DNA from: Tatumella terrea | Lineage (GTDB): Bacteria; Pseudomonadota; Gammaproteobacteria; Enterobacterales; Enterobacteriaceae | Assembly (NCBI RefSeq): GCF_039523755.1 | Contig: NZ_BAAAFX010000006.1 | Coordinates: 310,001 to 374,000, forward strand | Direction: 5' to 3' | Length of the DNA: 64,000 bases | Part shown: positions 52,110 to 61,473 of the stretch, piece after piece | Position numbering within the stretch: position 1 is the stretch's first letter | Layout of the letters: each line of letters starts with the position of its first letter | Translations under genes and position numbers: made by a program | Notes under the pieces: model-generated | The model's input: only the letters and a program-made list of their open reading frames with translations | Told to the model about the DNA's origin: nothing | Databases searched by the model: none

Positions 52110-52835
52110 TCTGCGGCAACCCTCTGTCTGTTATCCACCCTCGCTTCCGGACAGTTCGGGTAGACAGGCACCAGGGTGCTCAGTCGTTAATCCCGGCAGG
52201 TTACCCGGCGATAACCCTCTGTCTGATATCCACACTCGCTTCCGGACAGTACGGGCAGACAGGCATCAGGGCGCTCCGCCATTAATCCTAACAAGTTACC
52301 CGGCGGCAACCCTCTGTCTGTTACCCACCTTCGCTTCCAGACAGTTCGGGCAGACAGGTACCAGGGCGCTTAGGCGTTAATCCTGGCACGTAGTCCGGCG
52401 GCAATCCTCTATCTGTTACCCACACATTGCTTCAGGACAGCGCAGACTGACTGGCACCAGGGCGCTCAGTCGTTACCCCCGGCAGTTTACCCGGCGGCAA
52501 TCCTCTGTCTGTTACCCACACTGTGCTTCCGGACAGCGCAGACTGACAGGCACCAGGGCGCTTAGGCATTAATCCTGGCACATAGTCCGGTGGCAATCCT
52601 CTGTCTGTTACCCACACAGTGCTTCAGGACAGCGCAGACTGACTGGCACCAGGGCGCTCAGTCGTTACCCCCGGCAGTTTACCCGGCGGCAATCCTCTGT
52701 CTGTTACCCACACAGTGCTTCCGGACAGTGCTGACAGACAGGCACCAGGGCGCTTAGGCGTTACTCCCACCAGTTTATCCGTGGGCAATCTTCTGCCTAT
52801 TATCGGCATGTGCTTCCGGACAGTGCTGACGGGTT
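52110..52835. repeat. 95/96-bp tandem array, about 7.5 units
   Basis: The anchor CCTCTGTCTGTTACCC (variants) begins at 52121, 52216, 52311, 52406, 52502, 52598, 52694 and, degenerate, 52790: periods of 95, 95, 95, 96, 96, 96, 96. Each unit holds GTGCTTCCGGACAGCGCAGA and GGCACCAGGGCGCT. Later units alternate between two subtypes (GGCGTTAATCCTGGCAC versus TCGTTACCCCCGGCAG), so the real unit there is a 192-bp dimer. The array runs to the stop of fhuB. Not a CRISPR, since no unique spacers are present. Confidence 0.93.
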
Positions 52836-54801
52836 ATGACCCGTTGCGTTTTCTGCCACATAGCAACCCGATAAACAGCGGAGTACCGAGTAACACCGCC
52901 ATGATCCCGGCCGGGATCTGAAAAGGAAAAATCACCAGCCGGCCGAGGGTATCGGCCACCATCATCAGTACCGCGCCTGTCACTGCCGCGACCGGCAGCG
53001 CTACCGTCATCGAACGCAGACCCGTCAGGCTTACCATCCGCGGCGCCAGTAAGCCGATAAAGCTCATCGGCCCGAGCAACAGTGTGGCGCAGGCACTGAG
53101 TACCGCACAAAAGATCAGCAATACCGCGGTGACCGGCTGCAGGGCAATGCCCAGCGAGGAGGCGACCTCACGTCCCAGCGTCAGAAGGGTCAGCCAGCGG
53201 GAAAAGAGCAATGCCACCGGCAGAGCGACCACCAATAGTAACAGTCCGGTCAGTGCCATCTGCGGCGTTGCCCCCCAGGAAGAGCCCGACAGCCAGCTGA
53301 TGATCTGGCTGGCATTCGGCGCACCACTTGCCAGCAGGATGCTGATAACGGCTGCCGACAGTGCACTCAGCGCGGTGCCGGCCAGCAGGATCCGCGAAGA
53401 AGAGGTCTGCCTGCCCAAAGCAAAGCAGATGATGATCCCCAGGCTCAACAGTGCGCCGGCGAGTGCCGCCGGGAACATGGCTATCCCGGCCGATGCCGGG
53501 AAGAACAGCAGCATCAGTACCACCCCGCAGGCCGCACCACTGTTTACCCCCAGCACTTCCGGACTGGCCAGCGGGTTAGCGGTCAGGCGCTGCAGGATAA
53601 CCCCGGCAATGGCTAATAAACCGCCACAGCTGCCGGCGACCAGGGCCCGCGGCCAGCGGAAAGCCAGTGGATCCTGGAGACTGAAGGTCAGTCCGCTGGC
53701 ATTTCGTTGCACAGCAAAACAGAACAGTGCCACGCCGACCATCAGCAGTACCAGTAGCGTAACCTTTTTACCGTTCATCGACAGTGTCCGGCGGATCGGT
53801 GTCTGCAGGTCCGGCGCGGTCACAAAACGCGCCCGGGCGATGATCCACAACATCAGCGGAATACCGCCGATAGCCGTGATATTGCCGGCCGTAAACTGAT
53901 ATCCCGCCGATTCCGACAATATCGAGAGCTGATCGCAGATCAGCAAAATCAGCGCGCCAAACAGCATCACCCGGAGCATGTGACTGATAAACCGTTGATG
54001 CGGGTATAAGCGACAAATCTGCGGGGCAAACAGGCCAATAAACCCGATGATTCCGGCCTGACTGACCGTCCATCCGCTTAACAGTGTCACCAGCGCTAAC
54101 CCGCCCAGTCGTATCTTCTGACTGCTGCCCCCCAGACTGTCGACGAGGGTATCGGAAAGACGCAGCAGGTTCAGCGCCCGGGAAAACAGTAGTGCTACTA
54201 AAGTGGTCAGGATCAGCACCGGTGCCAGTCGGCGCGCTACCGACCAGTCGTTCTGTGCCAGGTTACCGCTGCTCCAGATAAACAGATCCTGCAATTGTTC
54301 ATGCCGGAACAAGGTCAGCCCGTTTTGCAGGGCAGAGCAGAACAGGCCGATCAGCAACCCAGTCAGTAACAGGGTCAGGGTGGATAACTGACGCTGACGG
54401 CTGAGTGCAAAAATAATCAGCATACTTACCGTGGCCCCGGCCAGCGAAAATCCCTGACCGGCCAGCACGCCGCCACCCAGCAATGTGACCAGGGTCAGCC
54501 CCAGCTGGGCACCGGAGGCAATCCCCAGCGTGGCCGGTTCCGCCAGCGGATTTTTCAGCAGTAGCTGACACAGCCAGCCGGCAAGGCCCAGCGCGGCCCC
54601 GGCCAGCAGAGCAACGGCGATACGCGGCAGAAAGCTGTACTGAAACAGCAGATGCTGTTGCAGCAGAAGATCGGCGGCGGCCGCTGGAGTGAGTTGTGTC
54701 ATTCCGGCCGGGTGAATGTAATGCAGGGTATTGGTGAGCAATAAGCCCGCGGCACTCAGACACAGCAGAAAAATAAGGAGGATCCCGACAGGTTTACGCA
54801 T
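52834..54801 (-). CDS. fhuB: FhuB, iron(III)-hydroxamate ABC transporter permease (fused double domain)
   Basis: A 655-residue permease made of two FecCD-type halves in one chain, as in E. coli FhuB (660). Each half carries the ATPase-contact region (GLAGWLCQLLLKNPLAEPATLGIASGAQLG; LLAIAGVILQRLTANPLASPEVLGVNSGAACG). About 20 membrane helices. ATG 54801 starts MRKPVGILLIFLL and overlaps fhuD by 8 bp. The stop abuts the tandem repeat array. Confidence 0.94.
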   Translation of the reverse strand: MRKPVGILLIFLLCLSAAGLLLTNTLHYIHPAGMTQLTPAAAADLLLQQHLLFQYSFLPRIAVALLAGAALGLAGWLCQLLLKNPLAEPATLGIASGAQLGLTLVTLLGGGVLAGQGFSLAGATVSMLIIFALSRQRQLSTLTLLLTGLLIGLFCSALQNGLTLFRHEQLQDLFIWSSGNLAQNDWSVARRLAPVLILTTLVALLFSRALNLLRLSDTLVDSLGGSSQKIRLGGLALVTLLSGWTVSQAGIIGFIGLFAPQICRLYPHQRFISHMLRVMLFGALILLICDQLSILSESAGYQFTAGNITAIGGIPLMLWIIARARFVTAPDLQTPIRRTLSMNGKKVTLLVLLMVGVALFCFAVQRNASGLTFSLQDPLAFRWPRALVAGSCGGLLAIAGVILQRLTANPLASPEVLGVNSGAACGVVLMLLFFPASAGIAMFPAALAGALLSLGIIICFALGRQTSSSRILLAGTALSALSAAVISILLASGAPNASQIISWLSGSSWGATPQMALTGLLLLVVALPVALLFSRWLTLLTLGREVASSLGIALQPVTAVLLIFCAVLSACATLLLGPMSFIGLLAPRMVSLTGLRSMTVALPVAAVTGAVLMMVADTLGRLVIFPFQIPAGIMAVLLGTPLFIGLLCGRKRNGS

Positions 54802-55720
54802 GCCACTCTCCGGCGCTGCGGGCCAGTGCTCCGGCAAAACGCAGGGCAGAACAAAGCCCGCCATAGAGCCATACCGGGTCCAGCAAATAGCGCCGGTGCT
54901 GCTGATTAAACGGCATCTGCTGCCAGAGAGGAGAACCGGCAAGGGCGGAGGTGACCGATGCATCATTGTGTGAAAACTGTAAAGCAATATCTGCCTGACA
55001 GGTCAGTAACTGTTCGGTCCCGACAATCACACTGCCCCACAGGCTGGTGGCGCCCTGCCAGGCACATTCCAGTCCGGTGGCGGCAAGCACTTCCCCGAAC
55101 AGGCTGTCCTGTGTCAGCACCAGAACCTGACGCGGGGAAATCAGGGTGAACATCAGGATCCTTTTCCCCGCCATCGGTGCCAGCTGTTGCCGGTATCCGG
55201 CCATCTGCTGCGCGAAACCGGCAAGGAACTGTTGTGCCTGAGCCTCCCGGTGAAGGCGTGTGGCCAGTTGCAGGATATTATCCCGGGCAGCATTAAGCAG
55301 ACTTTTACCCGCCACACGGAAGGCATATTCCCATACCGGAGCAATCTGCTGCAGGCGGGAGACAGGCAATGGCGAGTGTTCCGGCAGGATCAGCAAATCC
55401 GGGGCGAGGCTGGCCAGCAGTTCCAGATTCGGTTCGGTGCGTAACCCGAGTTCGGCCACCTGTGGCGGCAGAACCGGTGCCCCTACCCAGTCATCATAGC
55501 CCTGAATATCGCTGACAGCGACAGGAGTGAGCCCGAGCGCATACAGGGTTTCGACGGCCGACCATTCCAGCGCGGCCACCCGTAGCACAGCTGCCGGAGG
55601 GGCTGCAGCAACAACGCCGGCGGGGAGGGCGGCTGCGGCCAGTAACAGCGCCGATCGGCCCAGCATCTGACGGCGGGTCAGCATCGGTGTGTGGTGGTCA
55701 GGCAGGTGATTATCTGACAT
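54794..55720 (-). CDS. fhuD: FhuD, hydroxamate siderophore-binding periplasmic protein
   Basis: A 308-residue substrate-binding protein delivering ferric hydroxamates to FhuB. It has a twin-arginine leader (LTRRQMLGRSALLLAAAALPAG) like E. coli FhuD, then the class III fold (AALEWSAVETLYALGLTPVAV; PDLLILPEHSPLP). ATG 55720 gives MSDNHLP. It overlaps fhuC by 11 bp upstream and fhuB by 8 bp downstream; gene order fhuC-fhuD-fhuB follows E. coli. Confidence 0.94.
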   Translation of the reverse strand: MSDNHLPDHHTPMLTRRQMLGRSALLLAAAALPAGVVAAAPPAAVLRVAALEWSAVETLYALGLTPVAVSDIQGYDDWVGAPVLPPQVAELGLRTEPNLELLASLAPDLLILPEHSPLPVSRLQQIAPVWEYAFRVAGKSLLNAARDNILQLATRLHREAQAQQFLAGFAQQMAGYRQQLAPMAGKRILMFTLISPRQVLVLTQDSLFGEVLAATGLECAWQGATSLWGSVIVGTEQLLTCQADIALQFSHNDASVTSALAGSPLWQQMPFNQQHRRYLLDPVWLYGGLCSALRFAGALARSAGEWHA

Positions 55721-56510
55721 AACTGATGAGATCCCCGTTCTCCGGCTGGCGGATGATGCCCATGGCAACACCATAGATGTGTTCCAGTTGCTGTTCTGTC
55801 ATCAGTTCACTGACACCGCCCTGGAAGATTTTTTCGCCCTGGCGCAGCGCAATAAATTCATCACAAAAGCGTGCTGCCATATTGATATCGTGCAGCACCA
55901 TGATCACGGTTAACTGCCGCTGCCGTGAGAGATCGCGGATGACGGACAGCACCTCTTTCTGATGGGCAATATCCAGCGCCGACGTGGGTTCATCCAGCAG
56001 CAGGCAATGGCTGCCCTGAACCACACACATGGCAATCCAGGCCCGCTGCCTCTCCCCGCCGGATAACTGCTCGATCGGATGGCTGGCCTGCCGGGTCAGC
56101 GATACGCTTTCGATGGCCCGGGCGATGATCTCTCTGTCTTCATCGGTGACCCGGCCGAGCGCCCCGTGCCAGGCATAGCGTCCCAGAGCCACCAGTTCAG
56201 TGACGGTCATCCCTTCAGTTACCGGCAGGTGTTGGGGAAGATAGGCCACCTGACGGGCGAATTCGCGGGCACCCCACTGGTGAAGGGGTTTGCCCCGCCA
56301 GCTAATCTCCCCGCCGAATTCCGGATTCTGCCGGCTCAGCAGTTTAATCAGGGTCGATTTCCCGGAGCCGTTATGACCGATTAAACCGGTCACACGCCGG
56401 GGGGTAAATTCCAGGGACAGGGGGCTGAGTAACTGCCGGTTATCTATCGATACCCGGGCCTGATGCAGGCGAAATGTCGCTTCCGGCTGTGCCGGGGGGA
56501 TACTTTTCAC
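55710..56510 (-). CDS. fhuC: FhuC, ATPase of the iron-hydroxamate ABC transporter
   Basis: A 266-residue ATPase. Walker A GHNGSGKST is at 45-53, the signature is LSGGERQRAWIAM, Walker B is CLLLDEPTSALD and the switch His lies in VLHDINMAARF. The upstream fhuF gene is only 15 bp away and probably in the same transcript. Confidence 0.95.
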   Translation of the reverse strand: MKSIPPAQPEATFRLHQARVSIDNRQLLSPLSLEFTPRRVTGLIGHNGSGKSTLIKLLSRQNPEFGGEISWRGKPLHQWGAREFARQVAYLPQHLPVTEGMTVTELVALGRYAWHGALGRVTDEDREIIARAIESVSLTRQASHPIEQLSGGERQRAWIAMCVVQGSHCLLLDEPTSALDIAHQKEVLSVIRDLSRQRQLTVIMVLHDINMAARFCDEFIALRQGEKIFQGGVSELMTEQQLEHIYGVAMGIIRQPENGDLISYVR

Positions 56511-56525
56511 GGGGTCTCTCCGGAA

Positions 56526-57197
56526 TTAATGTTTACCGCATTTTTCCAGCGGGCAGGAGGCACATTTACTGTGTTCATCCAGCCGGAAGATTAGACAACA
56601 ATGGCGGCGTTCGGTTTTATCTCCGCCGTCAGGCGTTTTCACCGTGCGTAAGGGGGTTTTCAGGCGGTTAATACTGCCGTCGGCGAAATGGCTGGCAGAA
56701 AACAGATTCTGTAATATCCGCACATCGGCCGCTTTACTGTCGGCCTGCTGCATGCCCTGCCATAAGCGCACCGCGGCATTGCTCCAGAACACCGTCAGAT
56801 TATTCCCCGCCAGCGAAGAGAGGGTCTGACAGACCGGGGCAATAAACTGACAGATTAACTGGTCCGTCAGCTGATGTTGCTGAGCCGATGTCAGCCCGCA
56901 CAGCGGTTCCCCCCGCAGATGCCAGCGTTCCGGACAACCCGCGGCATTCAGCGCCAGCTGACCATTAAACTCCCACAGCGGGCAGGCCTGCTGCTGACTG
57001 CATAATTGGTCGGCCCAGCTGATCAGTGCATCCGCAAAAAACCATTGCGACCACAGCGACAGCCAGGCGACTTTACGGGCAGGGGACCTGGCCGCCCAGT
57101 CGCCCGGAAGCAGGGCCTCAAACTGATGCGGGTGGCAGAGAATACTGGCCGGAACGTCAGTCAGTGCTGCGCTCGCAGAAGTGTGGGGTAAAGGCAT
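56526..57197 (-). CDS. fhuF: FhuF-like siderophore-iron reductase
   Basis: A 223-residue cytosolic [2Fe-2S] protein that reduces ferric siderophores to release iron. The C-terminus has the unusual Cys-Cys-x10-Cys-x2-Cys cluster motif (RHCCLIFRLDEHSKCASCPLEKCG) of FhuF. Length is a little shorter than E. coli FhuF (262). It begins the fhuFCDB operon; the intergenic region to the divergent receptor gene holds a candidate Fur box. Confidence 0.9.
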   Translation of the reverse strand: MPLPHTSASAALTDVPASILCHPHQFEALLPGDWAARSPARKVAWLSLWSQWFFADALISWADQLCSQQQACPLWEFNGQLALNAAGCPERWHLRGEPLCGLTSAQQHQLTDQLICQFIAPVCQTLSSLAGNNLTVFWSNAAVRLWQGMQQADSKAADVRILQNLFSASHFADGSINRLKTPLRTVKTPDGGDKTERRHCCLIFRLDEHSKCASCPLEKCGKH

Positions 57198-57231
57198 GAC
57201 GTTATTCCATCACTGACGGTAAATATCCCGG

Positions 57232-57250
57232 AATAATAATGCAAATGATA
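57232..57250. promoter_or_regulatory. Candidate Fur box between fhuF and the siderophore receptor gene
   Basis: AATAATAATGCAAATGATA resembles the 19-bp Fur consensus GATAATGATAATCATTATC, with roughly two of three hexamers recognisable. The position in the divergent promoter is appropriate for control of both units. Confidence 0.4.
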
Positions 57251-57363
57251 AAGAGTTACATTACTATCTTGGCGTTTGCAGCACTTTTCAGGGACTTTGT
57301 CGTGGCGGGACGCCCCCGGACGACAAAATATTTTCCAAAACATCCAGTTCGCAGGTTGAAACA

Positions 57364-59556
57364 ATGTACAAAAATTCCCCGCTCTTCCGCCCGCATGCCC
57401 TCCGTCAGGCGATGCTGATTGCACTGATACCGGTCAGTCCCCAGGTTCTGGCCGCCGGTAGCGACACGCAGGCCCGGCCTCAGACCCTGGTCGTGACCGC
57501 CAGACCGCAGGCCGTGGGGACAAATAACGGGCAGGATCCGGTACCGGCGTTCCTGGACGGGGGGATTGCCAACGGTGCAAGGCTGGGGGTGCTGGGAGAA
57601 CAGAAATCGCTGGATGTTCCTTTCAGTGTGATCAGCTATACCTCGACGCTGCTGGACGCTCAGCAGGCCCGCACGCTGCAGGACGTGGTGAAGAATGACG
57701 CCTCTGTCCAGAGTGTGCGTGGTTATGGAAACTTTTCACAGGGCTTTCGTATCCGTGGATTTGATCTGTACGGGGATGATATCAGCCTGAACGGGTTATA
57801 TGGCGTTTTACCCCGGCAGATCCTGCCGCTGGAGGATGTGGACAGGGTGGAGCTGATAAAAGGTGCCAGCACCTTTATGAACGGTGTCCCGGCCGCCGGG
57901 ACCGGGGTCGGAGGGATCATCAACATTGAATCGAAACACGCCACGGCTTCTCCTGTCCGTCGTCTGAATGTGGACTATAACTCGCGCAGTCAGCCCGGGA
58001 TCAGTGCCGATGTCGGTCAGCGATTCGGGGACAATGACCAGTTTGGCGTCCGGGCGAATGTGGTTCACCGGGAAGGTGAAACCGCAATCCGTCATGAAAA
58101 AGACCGGACCACGGCCGCTTTTCTGGGCCTGGATTACCACGGCGACAGGTTCGACAGTTCACTAGACCTGGGGTATGTGGAGTCGACGATCCATAATGGT
58201 CGTGCCGGGATCAAACTGGATGAGACCATGACCTCGTTGCCGGCGGCACCGGATCCGCGAACCAACTATGCACAGCGCTGGAATTATGCCGACCTGACCA
58301 CCCGTTACGCGATGCTGAAAAATGACTATCACCTGACGCCGGACTGGGTGTTCTACAGTGCCATTGGCGGCAGCCACACCAACGAATGGTCCGCCAGTGC
58401 CTCTCCGGTGGTCTATAACCTGGCCGGTGATTCTAAGATGTCCCTGCTGAATACTCATTACACCGCAGATACCCTCAGCGGGATGGCCGGTGTGCGCGGG
58501 AAATTCCATACCGGCGACGTCAGTCACCAGGTCAACCTCGGGTATTCCGGGATCTATAACCGGGCAGGTAATGCTTACCAGATGACCGGGAACTTTACCG
58601 GGCCGAATATTTATCATCCGTCTGAGGTGGAACCGACCGGAATTATTTATACCGGCGGCAATATGTCGGCGCCTTCGGTCCGCAGCCGGACAGCGAATAA
58701 CGGTATGTCGTTCTCCGATACCGTCGGGGTGCTGGATGACCGCCTACTGTTCACTGCCGGGGCCAGATACCAGAAATTACGTATCCGCAACTATGAATAT
58801 ACTGGCGCAGAAGACCCGAACGGCGCATTCGACGCGCACCGCTGGTCGCCGGTGTATGGTGCGGTCTGGAAAGCCCGTGACTGGTTATCGTTGTATACAA
58901 ACCATATCGAGGCCCTTCAGGCCGCGAATGCCGCGCCTTTTAATGCCTCCAATGCCGGGAAGATCACCGGTATCGGCCGCACCCGGCAAAATGAGGTCGG
59001 GCTGAAAGTTCAGGGTGACCGGTTCGGTGGCAACCTGGCGCTGTTCGATATGCGCAAAATGGCCGGCGTGCTGGGCAGTGACGGGGTGTACCGTCTGGCC
59101 GGAGAGCAGCGTAACCAGGGGGTGGAACTGAATGTCTTCGGTGAACCGGTGCTGGGCTGGCGGGTGAATGCCGGCACGACCTGGCTGAAGCCGGTAATGA
59201 ATAATATTTACGGACCGGCAAACGGTAAGGATGCGGTGGGTGTACCGCGTAACCAGTGGCGGCTATATACGGAGTATGATGTGCCGGGTCTGCAGGGCGT
59301 GACGGTTAACGGCACCCTGATGCATACCAGCCATCAGTATGCGGACAGTGAGAATAACCTGCGTATGCCGGCCTGGACGCGGCTGGATCTCGGCGTTCAG
59401 TATGCGATGCCGTGGCAGCAAACACGCCTGACCTGGCGTGCCGGGGTAGAAAACGTCACCAATGCGAAATACTGGCAAACCATTGGTCAGGACAGTGGCT
59501 ATCTGACCCAGGGTGACCCTCGTACCCTGAAGTTATCGCTGAGTGTGGATTTCTGA
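57364..59556 (+). CDS. TonB-dependent ferric-hydroxamate-type siderophore receptor
   Basis: A 730-residue outer-membrane receptor with a signal peptide (to about LAAGS, residue 32), a TonB box region (QTLVVTARP), a plug (FRIRGFDLYGDDISLNGLYG; GTGVGGIINIESK) and a barrel ending in LSLSVDF. The plug block KSLDVPFSVISYTSTLLDAQ and VKNDASVQSVRGYGNF are like FcuA/FhuE-class ferrichrome or coprogen receptors. With fhuFCDB it forms a complete hydroxamate uptake route. The exact siderophore is not determinable from sequence. Confidence 0.9.
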   Translation: MYKNSPLFRPHALRQAMLIALIPVSPQVLAAGSDTQARPQTLVVTARPQAVGTNNGQDPVPAFLDGGIANGARLGVLGEQKSLDVPFSVISYTSTLLDAQQARTLQDVVKNDASVQSVRGYGNFSQGFRIRGFDLYGDDISLNGLYGVLPRQILPLEDVDRVELIKGASTFMNGVPAAGTGVGGIINIESKHATASPVRRLNVDYNSRSQPGISADVGQRFGDNDQFGVRANVVHREGETAIRHEKDRTTAAFLGLDYHGDRFDSSLDLGYVESTIHNGRAGIKLDETMTSLPAAPDPRTNYAQRWNYADLTTRYAMLKNDYHLTPDWVFYSAIGGSHTNEWSASASPVVYNLAGDSKMSLLNTHYTADTLSGMAGVRGKFHTGDVSHQVNLGYSGIYNRAGNAYQMTGNFTGPNIYHPSEVEPTGIIYTGGNMSAPSVRSRTANNGMSFSDTVGVLDDRLLFTAGARYQKLRIRNYEYTGAEDPNGAFDAHRWSPVYGAVWKARDWLSLYTNHIEALQAANAAPFNASNAGKITGIGRTRQNEVGLKVQGDRFGGNLALFDMRKMAGVLGSDGVYRLAGEQRNQGVELNVFGEPVLGWRVNAGTTWLKPVMNNIYGPANGKDAVGVPRNQWRLYTEYDVPGLQGVTVNGTLMHTSHQYADSENNLRMPAWTRLDLGVQYAMPWQQTRLTWRAGVENVTNAKYWQTIGQDSGYLTQGDPRTLKLSLSVDF

Positions 59557-59581
59557 TCACTGCATTGATTATCCTTTCTCT

Positions 59582-59612
59582 TCCCGCCCGCCTGTGCTGG
59601 CGGGAATTTTTT
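59582..59612 (+). terminator. Rho-independent terminator after the siderophore receptor
   Basis: TCCCGCC (59582-59588) pairs with GGCGGGA (59599-59605) and is followed by ATTTTTT. A further start signal for yojI follows, so read-through control is possible. Confidence 0.8.
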
Positions 59613-59622
59613 GCAGAAGACT

Positions 59623-59664
59623 ATGTTATTACTTAAATGTTGTTACTCAAATGTTGTTACTTAA
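59623..59664 (+). repeat. 14-bp triplication carrying three start codons before yojI
   Basis: ATGTTATTACTTAA (59623), ATGTTGTTACTCAA (59637) and ATGTTGTTACTTAA (59651) are contiguous near-copies. As 14 is not a multiple of three, the three ATGs fall in three frames: the first reads 13 codons to TAA at 59662, the second 12 codons to TGA at 59673, and only the third opens yojI. The AGAAG site lies before the first. Confidence 0.9.
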
Positions 59665-61285
59665 ATCGGTTCTGAAACACCATCTGCCGGCGATGACCGG
59701 GATTATCCTGCTAAATCTGCTCAGTGCCTGTCTGGGTATTTTTACCATCTCCTATATTAACCAGTCGCTGGTGCAGGAAAGCTCACCACAAACCGGGCTC
59801 GCAAAACTGGCTGGCTTACTGATCGCCTTATTGCTGGTGACGCTGGCGGCCCAGTGGACACTGACCGCACTGGGACACCACTTTATCTGGAAGAAACGCA
59901 GCCGGATGGTCCTGCAACTGCTGGGCATGTCTCCGGACAGGCTGGAGCAACAGGGCCACGGCGAGTTGCTGTCGATGCTGGGGCCGGATATCCGTAACAT
60001 TACGCTGGCATTTGTCCGTCTGCCGGAGCTTATTCAGGGGATCGTACTGGGGGTCGTCGCTATCGGCTATCTCGGCTATCTTTCTCTGCCGGTGCTGGCC
60101 ATTGTCATGATCTGGATGGGGCTGACCTTTTATTCCGGTTACCGGATGGTGGCGCGGGTTTACCTGCACCTGCGGGAAGTACGCAACTATGAAACCGATC
60201 TGCAGGATGCCTTCCAGGTAGTGATCCACGGTAATAAAGAGCTGGCGCTCGATCCGGCCCGGGCCCGGCATTTCTATGAAAACGACTACCAGCAGGCGGC
60301 GCTCGGCTACCGGCAGCATATTATCCGTGCCGACAGCTTCCACCTCTCGGCCATTAACTGGTCCAATATCATGATGCTGGGGTTAATAGGCCTGATCTTC
60401 CTGGCTTCACAGGCCATGGGCTGGATTTCCGGCACCGTGGCAACCTCGTTTTCCCTGACGGTATTATTCCTGCGCTCTCCGCTGCTGCAGGCTATCGGGG
60501 CCTGGCCGACATTACTGAGCGGTGAACTGGCATTTAAAAAAATTGGCGGGATGCTCGCCGCGGATCAGGAAATACTGCCGGACACAGACGTGTCGCTGCC
60601 TGCCGGCTGGCAGACCCTGCGTTGGGAGAATCTGAGCTGGCATTACCCGCAATCCGGTTTCAGTGTCGGGCCGGTCACGACCCGGCTGAATCGTGGTGAA
60701 ATCGTGTTTATCATCGGGGCCAACGGCTCCGGAAAATCGACCCTCAGTCAGATGCTGACCGGCTTGTATGCCAGCCCCGGGGCCGGCGTGTGGCTGGATG
60801 ATCAGCCACTGACTACCGCAGCGCTGAAATCCTTGTTTTCGGTGGTATTTACCCGGCCTTATCTGTTTAAAACCGTGTTTGTGTCGCCGGAAAGCGGGGA
60901 TAACGCGTTAGCTGAACTGTGGCTGGATAAACTCGGCCTGGCGGGAAAGGTCAGTATTGAAAATAATCAGCTGTCCACGCTGGACCTGTCGCAGGGCCAG
61001 AAGAAGCGGGTGGCGCTGTTGCTGGCCCTGGCCGCCCGCCGCGATATCCTGTTTCTTGACGAATGGGCCGCCGAGCAGGACCCGCAGTTCAGACGCTATT
61101 TTTACCGCGAGTTATTGCCCTGGTTCCGGGCGCAGGGCAAAACCCTGATGATTATCAGTCACGATGATGATTATTTCGATGTTGCCGACAGGGTCCTGGA
61201 AATGCATCAGGGGCAGTTACGTGAACTGACGGCGGAACAGCGGGACAATGCCTCGCGGGACGTGATTTCTCAACTGGGGCGATAG
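59651..61285 (+). CDS. yojI: YojI-type ABC exporter (fused membrane and ATPase domains)
   Basis: A 544-residue ABC exporter closely like E. coli YojI, which pumps out microcin J25, and related to SyrD/PvdE peptide-siderophore exporters. Six helices in residues 1-300 (NITLAFVRLPELIQGIVLG and DSFHLSAINWSNIMMLG are YojI-like), Walker A GANGSGKST at about 356-364, signature LSQGQKKRVALLLALAARRD, and Walker B ILFLDEWAAEQDP. The start ATG 59651 is the third copy of a 14-bp repeat and has no ribosome site of its own. Placed behind the siderophore receptor, it may export a siderophore or peptide. Confidence 0.92.
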   Translation: MLLLKSVLKHHLPAMTGIILLNLLSACLGIFTISYINQSLVQESSPQTGLAKLAGLLIALLLVTLAAQWTLTALGHHFIWKKRSRMVLQLLGMSPDRLEQQGHGELLSMLGPDIRNITLAFVRLPELIQGIVLGVVAIGYLGYLSLPVLAIVMIWMGLTFYSGYRMVARVYLHLREVRNYETDLQDAFQVVIHGNKELALDPARARHFYENDYQQAALGYRQHIIRADSFHLSAINWSNIMMLGLIGLIFLASQAMGWISGTVATSFSLTVLFLRSPLLQAIGAWPTLLSGELAFKKIGGMLAADQEILPDTDVSLPAGWQTLRWENLSWHYPQSGFSVGPVTTRLNRGEIVFIIGANGSGKSTLSQMLTGLYASPGAGVWLDDQPLTTAALKSLFSVVFTRPYLFKTVFVSPESGDNALAELWLDKLGLAGKVSIENNQLSTLDLSQGQKKRVALLLALAARRDILFLDEWAAEQDPQFRRYFYRELLPWFRAQGKTLMIISHDDDYFDVADRVLEMHQGQLRELTAEQRDNASRDVISQLGR

Positions 61286-61473
61286 GGCAGACTGCCCGAC
61301 AGGCGATATCCTCCCGGCCGGAGGGCGTGGCGACGGCGGCTTCCGGGAGGGATCAGAGCCCGGAGGCTATCAATATAACCCCCTCAGAGCGATAAATATT
61401 AAAATCATGGGTCAGACAGATTACACTGCCCGGGTAAGGCTTTGACGTCCTGTGTTTTAGCCAGATCCGGAGA

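Noticed and set aside
52110..52835. CRISPR array
   Set aside because: The whole 95/96-bp unit is repeated with no unique spacers, and no cas genes are in the window.
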